Assembly: GCA_029224185.1 (NCBI GenBank)
Contig: CM055192.1
Coordinates: 19,289,739 to 19,353,738, forward strand
Origin: Karalla daura
Lineage: Eukaryota > Chordata > Actinopteri > Chaetodontiformes > Leiognathidae
Direction: 5' to 3'
DNA length: 64,000 nt
The position numbers and the translations under genes were made by a program. A model generated the notes under the pieces. It was not told the origin of the DNA and searched no databases. It worked only from the letters and a program-made list of their open reading frames with translations. Positions 35,577-47,969 of the stretch are shown here, in pieces. Position 1 is the first letter of the stretch, and each line of letters begins with the position of its first letter.

Positions 35577-38043
35577 AAGTGCAGGATGTGTTAATTTACT
35601 GTTCGTCTGACTGCTGAACTGATATGAATGTGTTTGCACTGAAAATCAGTTCATTTCCATTCAGCCCGGACTTTCGCGATATCTCTTTCTGCAAGTCAAA
35701 GGCCCGAGCGAGTGTCACCTCGAGAGAGCTCGAGTAAAGATGGCACGCGGCAGCGGAGAGACGGGAAAAAGCAGCACCAGAGCACAACGATGGCCGGGAA
35801 CAGACGGTCGCAGCCTGGCTCCTCACAGTGGCCTGCTGCAGTCGGCTAAAGAGTCCGCTCAGCAAAGCAGCGGGAAGCATGGCAGCCGCGTCAAACACTC
35901 CGCCGTGGCTTTGAGTGGGTCCCAGTTCATCCGAACCGGTTGACAAAACCGGCTCCAGGTGCAGAAAATGTGAAGCTATTCTGCTGAAAAACAAAAACAA
36001 AAGCCCACCATGCAGGTTACAATTTGTGAGTGCATATGTTTCAGGGAAGCTCCCAAAGTCAGGTGTGGGAGCAGAACGTTCCGCTGCGGTACTGCAGGGT
36101 GTTTTGCAGCGCAGTTTTTGGCTAATTTTAACATTAATACCACTGCACGAGGCTCAAAAATGACAGCCCGCAATTTCCATCAATGCGACGTGGCAACATC
36201 AACATGAACCCTTCCTCCACGGGATCAGACAAAGATGCTACTAGCCGTAGCTAGTAGTCTGTTGCCTGTGATTCTTAGACAAAAAAAGTGTGTTAAATAG
36301 GCCACAAAATTGCTGATTCACAGCCCATTTCATAATTTATAAAAACCTGGTTTAAATTTCTGCTCATGAGGTCTGTGTAGCAAAAAGCGATCTTGCGAGG
36401 GAGAAGGACATTTTCTAGATTCTGCCATTGTAGCGACAGAAAGCCGTCCCTCCATCACAGCGTCAGAGGACAAAAGCTGAGCTTTCTATCGCCGTGTGAC
36501 GCACTGTCTTTATATTTGCACCATCAAACACCCCGGTGTATTTGAGGAGCCTTGGGACTTGCCATTTTTAATCAGGAACGGGTGGCTTTGTTTCGTCCCT
36601 GTTCTATCCAGCATTTCCCTCCATCCTTGGAGGGCTTTACAGTAGATTAAGTGGAATTTTCATTTAGCTCTGCTGAAACAGAGTCACTCCAGCTATTTAT
36701 CCATCCAAGGTTGGAAGTTGGAACAATCACTGCGGTTGCTATTTATGTTATGAAATTATCTGGAATCTCTTTTCTTTTCGCTTTTTTTTCCCGCTTTTTT
36801 TTTTGTAAAAAGAGGTCAGGTGAAACTGCAGAAAATTCCCATTACACAGGGGATAACGGGATAATCCTGTTGAGGAGCTTGCCTCGTGGCATGAGCACTG
36901 TGCACAGACAATCCTGTCAGTGAACAGCACTATTATTGTAACTATTGTTAACAATTGTAACCACTTCAAACCCTTTGGGAGTGGAGATCGCAGCGCTGAA
37001 ATGGTTATGTTAACAGGAAAGGGATGTGGAAACTCGAGCTCGCATGATGGCATTTCTATCAAGCAGACCCTCGCACTTTACTCGTGAATGAACCCCTTAA
37101 TGCTCTGCACAGGAGAGCGTGTGTGTGTCAGCTTACATGGGTAGACACAGTGAGGAGTGTGTATTGACCTGCCTATCATATCCATCATTTGGAGGGGACC
37201 TAGGATGAAAAACCACTCTCACCTTGGCTTTGTTGAATAACAACAGTCTATCCCCTGTCAGGGATGGACAGCAGGTCAAAACACATCATCTCTGCCAATC
37301 TAGTTGGATATGTTGGATATTGAAAATAGAACATTATTCATACTATAATTCATACTATAATTATAATATGAATGCATCAATGAGCTCCTAATAAAGTCAC
37401 ATTAGCAATGTTTTATAGCTTCTATGTTAGGATACATACTCTGTTGAACCCTTTAGGTCCCCTTTAAATCTAAACAGATTCACTGAGATTGCATAAATGA
37501 AAAAGATCTAGGTTAGAGAATCATCTGGACCACCAAGGTTGGATTGGATATTGCTCAAGTGCTGTGTAAAACAAAGTACAGGCTCTAACCGCAGAGCACA
37601 GAGCAAAGCCCTGTAATGACTGATGTCCCGTGTCCCCTACAATGGTCTGACCATGACCACTCTCTGAGAAGATAGATTTGGCTCGACCCTCCAGATCGTT
37701 TTTAGAGGGACAAGACAAATATTTCAGATGTATCACGGCGAGGCATCACGGTGGAGGTGAGAGGGGGTAAAGGGAGACTGAGAGATAAATACAACAGAGG
37801 GAAAGGAGAGAGGGAGAGAGAGGGGGAAGAGGAAAAGTGCGGCCTGCCTGCCTGCCTGGCTGACAGTTGACTCTGTTGGATGTGACTTTCACAGTCTGCT
37901 GGCGGTTTGTGTGGAAGCCATCACATCTGTGACTGGCCGTTTGATTAATGAGCCTCTCAGCTTGTCTGTGCGGTTTGAGAAGGGGCCACGGCCTTATCCC
38001 AGGCATCACTGATTTATTCGCCTTTGGAGCAAACCTCCAAATA

Positions 38044-38212
38044 TCACACGCGCGCTCACACACACGCGCCGAACATGTACGGCCGAGCGTTCCCACGCGT
38101 GCGGGCGGACACATGTACGCCCTCCATGATACGCATACAGTACACGAGCCGACGCGGCGGCGCGTGGGCGCGCGAGCTCGTCCCCCTCTCCGGCGCCACC
38201 TGCTTACGGCTA
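38044..38212. promoter_or_regulatory. CpG-rich patch with a CTCF-like motif
   Basis: Dense CG dinucleotides (GCGCGC, GACGCGGCGGCGCG and similar) stand out from the surrounding CpG-poor DNA. Near its right edge, the minus strand reads TAAGCAGGTGGCGCC (38206-38192), a good match to the CTCF core CCASNAGRKGGCRS. It is too short for a typical island promoter in mammals, but fish CpG patches of this size do occur at regulatory elements. Confidence 0.35.
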
Positions 38213-40329
38213 ATGAAAACCTCAATGTGTCAGCGCTGTCCAGGGGTAGCGGAGACAAAAACGCACCATGTATAACCAAGCAGACAAAAGATGTATTCTG
38301 TCTCCACCAACACAAACTCCCATCCCTCGCTGTCAGTCAGCCGAGGGGACACACACAAGGGGATCGACGAGAGAAGAAAGAAGCCCTTCCTCAATGACAC
38401 ATCACACTCTCCTGATTTTCAAAAGTGACAAGTCTTTTGAATCCCTGGCCTCGCAAGACGGAGAGTCTGATGATGGCTCGAGAGTGTTTCTTCTTGTTTC
38501 TCTGGCAGCGGCAGCCATGAAATGTCACTGTGTCTAACCTTGAAGCTCTTCTCTCCTGTGTTGTTTAATGCTTCCCAGACTCGGGCGACCAAGTGCTCAG
38601 AATGGTACGGCAGCATCGCCCTTTAAGTCAGATAAATGATTTTAGAAACACTTCCAGGTACATAAATGTGCATGAGCATGTGCATGTCTTTGCATCCCCC
38701 CCCCCACCACCAGCACACACACACACACACACACACACATAAACAGAGCCCCGCTAACTGCGCACACACATTCCCTCGTTCCCTGAAGCGTAAAGTAAAA
38801 CCATTAATCCAGACACACAGAGATCCAGCTTCTCCCCAGGTTGATCAGCGTCCGTGGAGAAAGACGAACATTCTGACATATTTGTTTTTATTTTATTCCC
38901 TGAGAAAAAGGCCCGCCATATGGCAGAGCCCGGGAACAGATGGCGATTGCCCACTTCCTGAAAGCACAAGCGTCTATCGCCGCAATTTAAAGAGCCGCTC
39001 AAGCAAGAGAATGCCACAGACTGGCATTTTTTCCACAAACTGCTATTGTTATAGACCTGAGGGGTAAGAGCTACAATGAGACAATGCCGAGGAAATGCTT
39101 TAGTGTTCAGTAGTTACAGTGCAGCTCCGCACGGCTTCGTACCCTTTTGCTGTCAGAGTGAGACATACAATCGTAAGGATTACTGGAATATTAGCTGGGA
39201 AAACAGGACGGACAAACGGAGATGCTTTCACAAACAGTTGTTGCAAGTGCCAGAAGTCTTTTTGTTGTCCTCTCCTGGTTTTAGGAAGTGGTACCCGGAC
39301 CAGTGGACCCGTGTTGCCGGGGCAAACGCGAGTGTCCTTGGATGATATTAGGCTCTTATGATGGAGTGCAGACGCTGCCCTGTGACACATGAAGCTTCAT
39401 CTCTCATACTTGGCTACCCCTTATCAACCAGGTCAGAGGACCTTCTCTGACACAGAAGCAAAAGGAAAAGTGTCTCAGAGAGTCACCTTGCCAGATGACA
39501 GTTGAGACGTGACTCCAGGTTGTTGCGATATGTCTCGGATGTAAGAGAGAAATCTCATAAAAGGAACTATAGTGCACCGAGGCCCTGTAACGCGAGGAAG
39601 AAACAAGCCGTGATTGCTTCCATTAATTACGACCTACGCATAGGTTGTGTTGCTTTTGACTCTTTCAGACGAAACTAACGTCGTGAGCTTTAGACTGCAA
39701 GGAAAAAAAGGGGTTTCAAAGATGAACCAAGGGCAAAGCAAATGAGTTATGCTTTCATAGATCACAAGCTGCAGAGAAACTATTCAGAATCAGGTGAATT
39801 GATTAGTACTTTGCTTTTGTGCCTTTGCAACAAAGGGCAGCTCATAACTTCAGGTTGCAGTTGAGGCAATCTGGACACATTTCAATCAGTAGATCATGAC
39901 AATTAACACAAACCCTTGGTGCACAATTTGATCAAGGTGAAATGTCAAGTATGTATTTAACCTGCGCATGTGATGTGGTTGATTTTGGCATTTCACAAAA
40001 GCAACCTTGCGTAAATGCAGATAAAGGATAATGAAAATAAAGGAACTGAGTGGATACACGTCAGGATATAAATCTGAAAAGCTTGATGTCACTCTGGTTT
40101 CAGCTCTTGACATCAAAAGGTTTATTAAGTAGCATGCTGAAATGTAACCTTGCAAATTTCAACGTTTACAGTTCAGATGTCAAGTACTGTTTGAAATGCA
40201 ACAACTTGTTCAGGCTCTTCATACCATAACGTGGGTAAAACATCATTGCCCTAATGTAAATGAATGTATTGTTCATAAAGAAGAGGACATGAATCACAAT
40301 AAGCATCCCTATTAAGGGGGAGATTAAAG

Positions 40330-40570
40330 TATCTTCACTCGACTATGCATTAAAATTCATCAAATTGTAAAGACTAAGAGAATGGCTTTAATCCAAGAAA
40401 CATATGAGGAAAACAAAGACGGTGATTTGTGACGAAAACAAATGCTTAAGAGGAGAGGAAGAGGGATTCCCAAAATGGTTAGCCGAAATGTTAATTAAAA
40501 GGCTTTGTAGGCCATTAGTGAGGAGGTGAAGACTGCATAGATTACAACATCCGCTAATGTGGGTAAAACT
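40330..40570. promoter_or_regulatory. Conserved-looking non-coding block
   Basis: Low-repeat AT-rich sequence with ATGCATTAAAATTCATC, GGCTTTAATCCAAG, GTTAATTAAAAGGC and CCATTAGTGAGG. It has no ORF. The suggestion rests on composition only. Confidence 0.25.
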
Positions 40571-43214
40571 AAGCTGAGACTCTCAGTCTGGCAGCCACAC
40601 AGACAACCCCCAGTCAGCCAGTCCATCATCTATCCATCAATCCACTTTTGAGACCTGACATTTATCAAAAAAAAACGCAACAAAGCAACAGGCTAGTCAG
40701 CCTCCCCTCTATTCATGTGCCAGTAATATGCCTAAACTGCTCCTCTGATCACTGCCTCATACGTCTGTTCCGCCAACCAAAGCGGTCGACCAAGTCACTG
40801 AGGAAATAACCTGCGAATAGGGCCGCAGAGGCGCTAGCCCACCTGCGAGTGACCCATCTATTCCTCCAAACCTGAGGCTCTCTCCCGGGCTGGCAGGTCA
40901 GCCAGTCAGCCAGTCAACCCCGGGGGTCCTCCACTAGTATTAATCAGTCTGGTTTCTGCTGAAACGCTCAATCTGCACATGATGGATGAGCCATCGCGCA
41001 GAGGCAACTGACGTGACAGGTGACAAAGAAGGACACACACACCTGTATAAATCCACTCTCCCTCCTGTCTGCCTGGACCCCGATGCTACACCGCCAAGGT
41101 AGCGGGGCTGAGAGCGTGTGTGTGTGTGTGTGTGTGTATGTGTGTTTGTGTGCATGTGTGCGTGTGCGTGTGAGCGTGAAGGCGTGAGTGTCTCAGCATG
41201 TGTCCTGCTCTGCTAATGAAGTCATCTGAACAGTGATTTAACGGCCCCGGTGTAAAAGCTTCCCGCCCTTAACTCATAGCCTTGCTCCATTAGAATGTGA
41301 TATAAACCCCGGGCACAATAACTGTCCTGCCACTGTAACAATATATAGGAGGCCAATGGGCCACGCCGCTAACTCACACAGTGCAGGCAGGCAAAGATAT
41401 TGGTTGTGTACACGGAGGGGGAAGTCATCCAAGGAGACTAAAACTTATAAGACAGAGAATACGGAGCAACACAAGGTCACACTCACACTGCTTTTTGAAC
41501 CATAGGAGACAGCGTCATTACTATTAATAATGGGAAATGTGTAAGATTATATCTTGTGGTGTGTCCGGCAACTAGAGGCAGTAAAACAGTAGTTGTTGTG
41601 GAGCCTCAGAGAAAACAGCCGAGGGCACTTCAGTCTGCAGCTACGCAGAGAGCATTATCCTTATCTGCACTAACAAATGGATCAGTGGATCCGACATCAG
41701 TGTGCTTATCCCGTGAATGGCCCTTTATAGCTTGAGAGATATTTTTTGAGTCCCAGATGGATCTGAGGAAAACTTTGACAGCTTACATGTCGCCAGCCGT
41801 GAAACGAACTTCCTGCTCTGTGCGAGCGTCTCAGGCAGAACCAAAGCCATTCTCCAAATCCTCCATGAAATCTGCTCCTCTGGCCCAACAAAAAGAGGCT
41901 AATGAGTCAAATGGCAGAATCGCAGACACTTTGATACTATGAGATTAGGGTGAATTATATAACCTTTACCCCTCCACCCCCTCCCACGCCGCCACTGCCT
42001 CCCATACATTCTGCTGCCATGCCAGTACTGACTCCTCTCCCTTTCTGTCTCTCCTCCATCACTCATAATCTCAGACTGCGAGTCCAATCTCTCTCTTTCC
42101 CCCTCTGCCTCCTCCCGTCTGCCTCCACATCCACTTCATTCACTTTCTGCTCATGAATGCCCCGACACTAATTTGGCTCAGTCGAGCGACGACAGTATCT
42201 GTTTTAACATGCGACAAAGCAGCATATGTATAACGGCTGGAAGAATGGAGAGCGTGTGTGTGTGTGCGTGTGTGCGTGTGTGTGTGTGTGTGTGGGAAGA
42301 GGGGGCAGAGGCTTGAAAGGCGACAGAGCTCGTCACAGCACAGCGCAGAGCCGCGCACTTCACCCTTATTAGACCCGTGTCCTTGGCAGATGCAGAGCTT
42401 GCCCTTTGTTAGGAAGGTGTGTGCGCGCGTGTTACAATGGCGGTGATTTAGAATGGATTGGGCGTAGGCGTGGAGACAAGGTGCAGTAGCCCCATGGCTC
42501 CCTGATAGCTGGCAGCGTGACAGCTGTGAATGGAGAGCAGGGAACAGCCTGAAGTATTGCCATCTAATATGTGTCACATACCTGCATAAATATTTATGCC
42601 CGTTGGAGAGCAGAATAGCTGGGGGAGTGGGGGGAGGGGGGGTGGGGTGGGGGCGGGCAGGGCAGTGGACTTTGGCGGGAAACTCTTCAATCAGGTGACA
42701 CCGAGATCTGAGCTTGACAGCATTTTTTGTTTTTTTTCTGTCTTTGACTTCCTCCCTGGTCGTCTCGAATGTATCACAAAAAAAATCTGCAAACGTTTTG
42801 TCCACTGAGACCATCAGTCACACACAGGCACGTGCATCAAGAGAGACAGGGTTGCATGATTCAACAAACACGGCATCTGATGGCGCTGTGCTAGCTGGTA
42901 GCAGAGAGCTCCAGCCTCGGCTCGGCTTCTGTGGCCTAGATCACAGGAGCCCGGGGTGAGGAGCAGCTCGGCTCCATGATCCCTCACCACCGGCGCCGAC
43001 GGCCCGGGTGCCTGCATCAAATGGGACCTTGCGAGTGTTTCGCGATCCCCATGCGACCATCTCATTTTGTGAGGCACTGATGCGCCACCACGTTGGGGAA
43101 CAAAAACACCTGTAAGGGGCTTATAAAAAAAAAACACAAAAACACGCTCATCTCTGCAACGCGTAGACGGCGCTGTCAACAGACACGTTTTACAAGCGTG
43201 GGCGACGGTTTTAC

Positions 43215-43309
43215 CTGTTGGCCAGCAGAGTTGTGAAGGTGACCCGGCTCGTGCCCCGGCAGGCTGGCAGCAGCCTCGGCCAGTCCCATGCCCAGTCGAC
43301 CACGGCGCT
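43215..43309 (-). CDS. KIAA0825 exon W13 (last one recognised)
   Basis: 95 nt after acceptor TACATCAACAG. It encodes SAVVDWAWDWPRLLPACRGT and SRVTFTTLLAN plus AG. The next bases are GTAAAA, so the sequence can be read as a donor or as AGG followed by a TAA stop. The family continues past this point as far as I recall, so a donor is more likely. Confidence 0.88.
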
Positions 43310-46300
43310 CTGTTGATGTACGAGGAGAGCGTATTGTTAGTTATTAATCAGGGTTAATACCATCAGTGCATTACCGCTCCAGCTGGGACCCACTAACAAA
43401 GGAGGAGGGGGGTCCCCAGCGCAGGCTACCGACACCAGGCGATCAATCATGTCCGCACAAGAAGGTTTTTATTCCAATAAGACAGCAATTAATTTATAAA
43501 TCCATTTGGGGGGATGTAGCCATCATTTATAGAAAGATAAATCAATTTTGGGAGGGAGTCGTTACTCTTCTGACTTCACTGCTTTTTTTTCTTACCATCT
43601 TCAATGGCACTCCGCCAACCACCCCACCCCTCCCCTCCACCCCCCCCCCCCCCAACACCACCGTCACTTCATCTCCTGCTCTCTCTCTCTTTCTTAAGCG
43701 TGCACACACACATGCATACATGCACGCTCACACACTCGCACATGCACACACACACACGCACGCACGCACAATTGGCACTAGTGCCATATTGGGAGAGCAA
43801 ATAAAAATCAGATTGCTTTGATTGCCAAAATGTCACTCTTAACTCCGGGCTGAGTTTTATTGACAAAAGGAGGAGAACTCCAGTCGTCCCCTCGATCCAT
43901 CCACCCCGCCCCCTCTGCTCCTTCCTCATAGGTGATTGATGGATGTAACTTTTTGTACCCCCGCCCCCACCTCCTCCATTTGATTTGACAAACAACACAG
44001 GCACCTGAAGCGGAGAAGGCATTTTAATCATTCTCTTAATAGGGTGTTTCTATGCAAAGCTATGCAGCCTCCTGTGATAAGCCTTAAGATTAAAACGTGT
44101 AGCAAAAACAATGGCGCCAATGCGGCGACATTACACGGGATCACAAACATATAAATACATTTAATCCGTTTTAAAACGCAGAAAGGAAAATCACGTCAGC
44201 CCGTGCTGATGAAATACTAGCCTTTGTTGATTGTTTTCTGTGATATCAGCAGTATTTCCCTTGATAGCAGGAGAGAAATGGGGAAGAGGAGGAGGGGGGT
44301 AACAACTCTCACACTGAACTAAAACTACCTGTGGTGACTTATCAGCTTTAAGGATTAAAAAAAAAAAAAGAAATCTAACAATTAACTGAACACTGTGGTG
44401 GCACTCCTGAGGATAAGTTTGGGGTAAAAGGGTACAAGGTTCAAAGTCCCACAGAAGTGCACTTAAAGACTATGCTCTCCTTTAACATGACTCATTTTTA
44501 TGAAACAGAGAGCCTCTCTTATCTTTTCACCTTTTCAGCGTTCTTTTCTTCCTGCCAAGCCTGACTCCTGCTTGGAGAAGGCGGCGACCTATGGAGAATA
44601 GGAAAGCCGAACCCCAGAAAGACCTGACAACTTCAGAGACTAGCTCGGTATCCAGTTCACTAGAGACTTAAAGCAGCTCCTAACCTTCAACTCTAAGCTC
44701 CTGGCCTTGGGAGGAAGTTGAAACGTCTCCGCCCTGTGCAGCACACGCGCGCCCACACAAGCTTAAGCCTTGAATATTAAAGACCTTTCAGAGGCAAAAA
44801 TAAATAATAAATAAGTTATCTATCGCCTGAATGAACTGGGCAACAAACCTGATCCAGCCTCTTCTTGCCAATGTGGTCAAACTGGCAGAGAGGGTTGAAG
44901 CTGGCAGCGTGCGCCTGACTGTCAGAGCCCGGGTCAAAGTTCACCAGGTGAGGAGGATCTGGGGGGAGGTCTGTGATTCCACTTAGTTTCAACATCAATA
45001 ATTCCTGTATCCAAGATGGAAGGGAGAGAGAAAGAGGTTAGAAACACAGGAGAAACTGAAAGAGACGAGGTTGAAAAAAAATACATTTCATGAGTGACAG
45101 ACACACAGAAACTGTTTGGTATAGAAGGAAAGGCCAAAAAGTTACTTTATAGTAAACTGAACTTCCTGAAACTGAAAGAGCAGCAGAGAATATACATTCA
45201 GCAGACAGCGCACTGAGGTTAGTAATACCTTTAACTGTTGCAATATTAATTTTTCACTCGTGATAATGATAATGAATTACAGCAGAGACGTCCAGTTTGA
45301 CCGACCTGACAAAAATCACAAACCAATCAAGTTCTCTCACTCCAGACAAGCAATGTAACAGGCAGAATGGGTGTACGCTAATTGACCAGCCTCACAAAAG
45401 TACAATTAATCAGAGTGGTTCAGAAATAGAGTTATGGGTGCAGAGAGGGGGGTTTTCAGGACACTGGGGCACCTTATACTCCAGTGTCGGCAACCTTTGC
45501 TGAGGATGTACTACAGGCATCTCGCAAGATGCACAGCAGAAAGCAATGACTTTGTGCATCCGTCTCTAAGTGCCTGTACGATCTGAGTGTGTGTGTGCGT
45601 GAGCATCCTGCTGTGGATTCACCATCTTCCCATCCGTCAGCTTGACACGGCCTACGAACCTGGGATCCCTGCACCTCAGCAATGGAGCAGCCTGTCCCTG
45701 ACCTGCACGTTCCAGCGTCGACCTTGAGCAGGCAGAGGTACTCGAGCTGCCGGGAGGGTATCTCACTCGCAGCCTACTTGGGAATCCCATCCACACGCTA
45801 TCATATTTGTTACGCAGAATTATGGCTGCTCCTGGACCGACACTATGTTCGACAGCTGCATGTACATCTTGTATGTGTGTATGGAATGGTGCCTCTGTAT
45901 TCCAGTAAGGCCGAGCACCATGGAAATGTAGCTCCTTCCACACTCTGACAGCTCTGCTTGATTGTGATGGTCCTCCACTCTAGATGAGTGTCACACCAAG
46001 GATTGGTGTGTGCTTGTTTGTTGCTATTGTTGTTGTTGTGACCTCTTCTCTCTGGTAATTTGAGCAAGAACAACTCGTGTGTTTAGATGCAGCTGTGCTC
46101 ATGAATGAAGAAGTGAGCTGCCATTCCTTCATTGGTTATGGTCTCATCACTCCAATGCCTCTGTTCCAGAGGTTCAGAGGTTTTCTCTGCCCTGTTTGCC
46201 ATATTGTGAGCAGGCTGTTATGGCAGTATTGGCAAAGTAACAGCTTTTGCTTTTTTTTTCCCGGGAACTTGATCATGCAGCTCATCTGTGTTCAAGTACC

Positions 46301-47928
46301 TCCTCAATGTGCACCTTGAAGCTGCCACAGCACTTTTTTCCATGTGTTGGTAGCGACGGTGCCAATTTCTTCCCCACTTATTTGTCACTTAGATTTGATC
46401 TGAGTCACTTTTACATATCTTTTGTAAACCTTTCCTGGTTTGTTGAGGGCTTTCCTCAAAGCCCCTTTCACAGGTCTAGTGCTTTCCTCGTAATGTTGAA
46501 ACTTGGCCCTGATTTTCATTTTAACCTGTCTGTGTTTGTGTGAGTGTGCGTGTCACATTGGAAGCCTCTGTTCAAGAGACAAATTCAGTACATAAACCTT
46601 TGATCATTGTGTAATTAAGGGCATCTCCCACTGAAAAAGTCACAGAAGTAAGATAGTACACACTCTGCAGGTAGAAGGGATATTGTCGGAGAAATGTGCT
46701 TTTGGATAAAAAGAGGAAAATCCTTCCATTTGATTTTGCCCTTGAGGTGTTGAGGCACTGATCAAAACATCTTGACTTGCTGCGCAACACGCTTTTAAGC
46801 CTATTTTACAAACCCTCTTTTATCAATCACTTGTTTTACAGATTATCTGAGGGAAGACAACACTTAACCCTCGATATTCTAAAACTTCCACGACAACCGA
46901 GACTTTTGAGAAAAAACTTCTCTCTTCGAATTTATTCCACTGCAAATAATAATATCCACTCAGGCACTAAAAAAAAAAAACCTTGCTCCTCATCACTCGG
47001 TTCTCCTTCAAAGAGGTCTGGAGTGAATGTGGCAACTCCATGTGGTTCTCTCCCTGCTACATGTGGTGAGCATATAACACAGGAAATCAGTGTAGGTTTG
47101 CACCCCCGAGGTCACCTGCACCGCAGAAGATCAGAACAGCCTGAACACAAGCAGCAACCCTTTCTCCCCCTGCCTCCACCCCCCCTCCTCACCCTCACCC
47201 CCCCACCCCCTCACCTGAACAGCCTGCGGCCTCAGGCCAGCAGCCACCTAATTGCTGGGGAGAGGGAGTGCTTCCCTACCTCATTGCCTTGGATGATGTG
47301 ATAGATCTGCCTCAGGTAGTCGCTGCCACCTGCTTTGTGGCAGACCTCCAGGAGCATCAGGCCTATTTTCTGCTCAGTCAGTTCAGCCGCAGCCACTCCG
47401 CTCTCCCTTCCTTGCTCGAACACACTGAGAGAGAGAAGAAGGAGGAGGAGGAGGAGGAGGAGGAGAAGAAGAAGAGGAAGGGAGAGAAAACAAAAAACAG
47501 TGAGTGGGGCAAAGGGAAAGGGAGGGCACCCGCTTGAGCTCCCACACCACCTCTGGCTGAGAGTGCTTTCTGGTTTTTAGACACAAACTTGTGATAACAT
47601 TGGAAATTTGCTCTGCGCATGAAAATTAATGGAAACATGACTAAAGTACAGTTAAGATTTTTTTTTTTTGAGGAAAATCATTCCCTCCAGAGGGCAAAGT
47701 CAAAATTCCCAGCAAGGAGAGAAATATCTTTGCTCCGGCAAACTGTATGAAAAACACACACACACACACACACGCTCCGGTCAAGGCCAGCACTGGTGAA
47801 ATAGAGTGAAAAATACAGAGAAATTATTGTAGGTGAGATAACAAAATAATTTGGACCATTTTCATTACCATTCATGAGATACACGGGGGGGCTTTTGAGC
47901 GAAGGATGCCAGTGCACTAAAAGTGATT

Positions 47929-47969
<41 letters not shown>

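Larger units (their letters stand above)
34594..38000. other. Gene-free stretch with two motif-rich blocks
   Basis: TG tracts occur at 34907-34928 and 35070-35098. Motif-rich blocks lie at 35150-35290 and 35460-35600. Bases 35690-36140 are CpG-containing, with chance ORFs of 134 codons (minus) and 67 codons (plus) that I cannot link to any family. A short hairpin (8-bp arms) is at 36238-36257. AT-rich palindromic sequence lies at 37335-37372. Confidence 0.5.
38001..43214. other. Gene-free stretch downstream of the last recognised KIAA0825 exon
   Basis: A CpG-rich patch lies at 38044-38212. A (CA)n tract is at 38714-38740. Bases 38860-39060 and 40330-40570 look like conserved non-coding sequence. 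A (TG)n tract is at 41115-41139. A weak candidate for the terminal KIAA0825 exon sits at 41831-41879. The 224-codon minus-strand ORF at 42140-42814 is partly repeat-derived and has no recognisable domain. Confidence 0.5.

Noticed and set aside
35596..36000. 134-codon minus-strand ORF in non-repetitive DNA
   Set aside because: No recognisable family, no Kozak-supported start with splice signals, and an overlapping ORF on the other strand; chance ORF in GC-rich DNA is more likely.
37746..38315. 189-codon minus-strand ORF over the CpG-rich patch
   Set aside because: Arg/Cys/Pro-rich composition follows the CpG-rich DNA and a GA tract; no family resemblance.
42140..42814. 224-codon minus-strand ORF tested as the missing end of KIAA0825
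   Set aside because: It crosses a CA tract, shows no similarity to the family tail and lacks a suitable in-phase acceptor.
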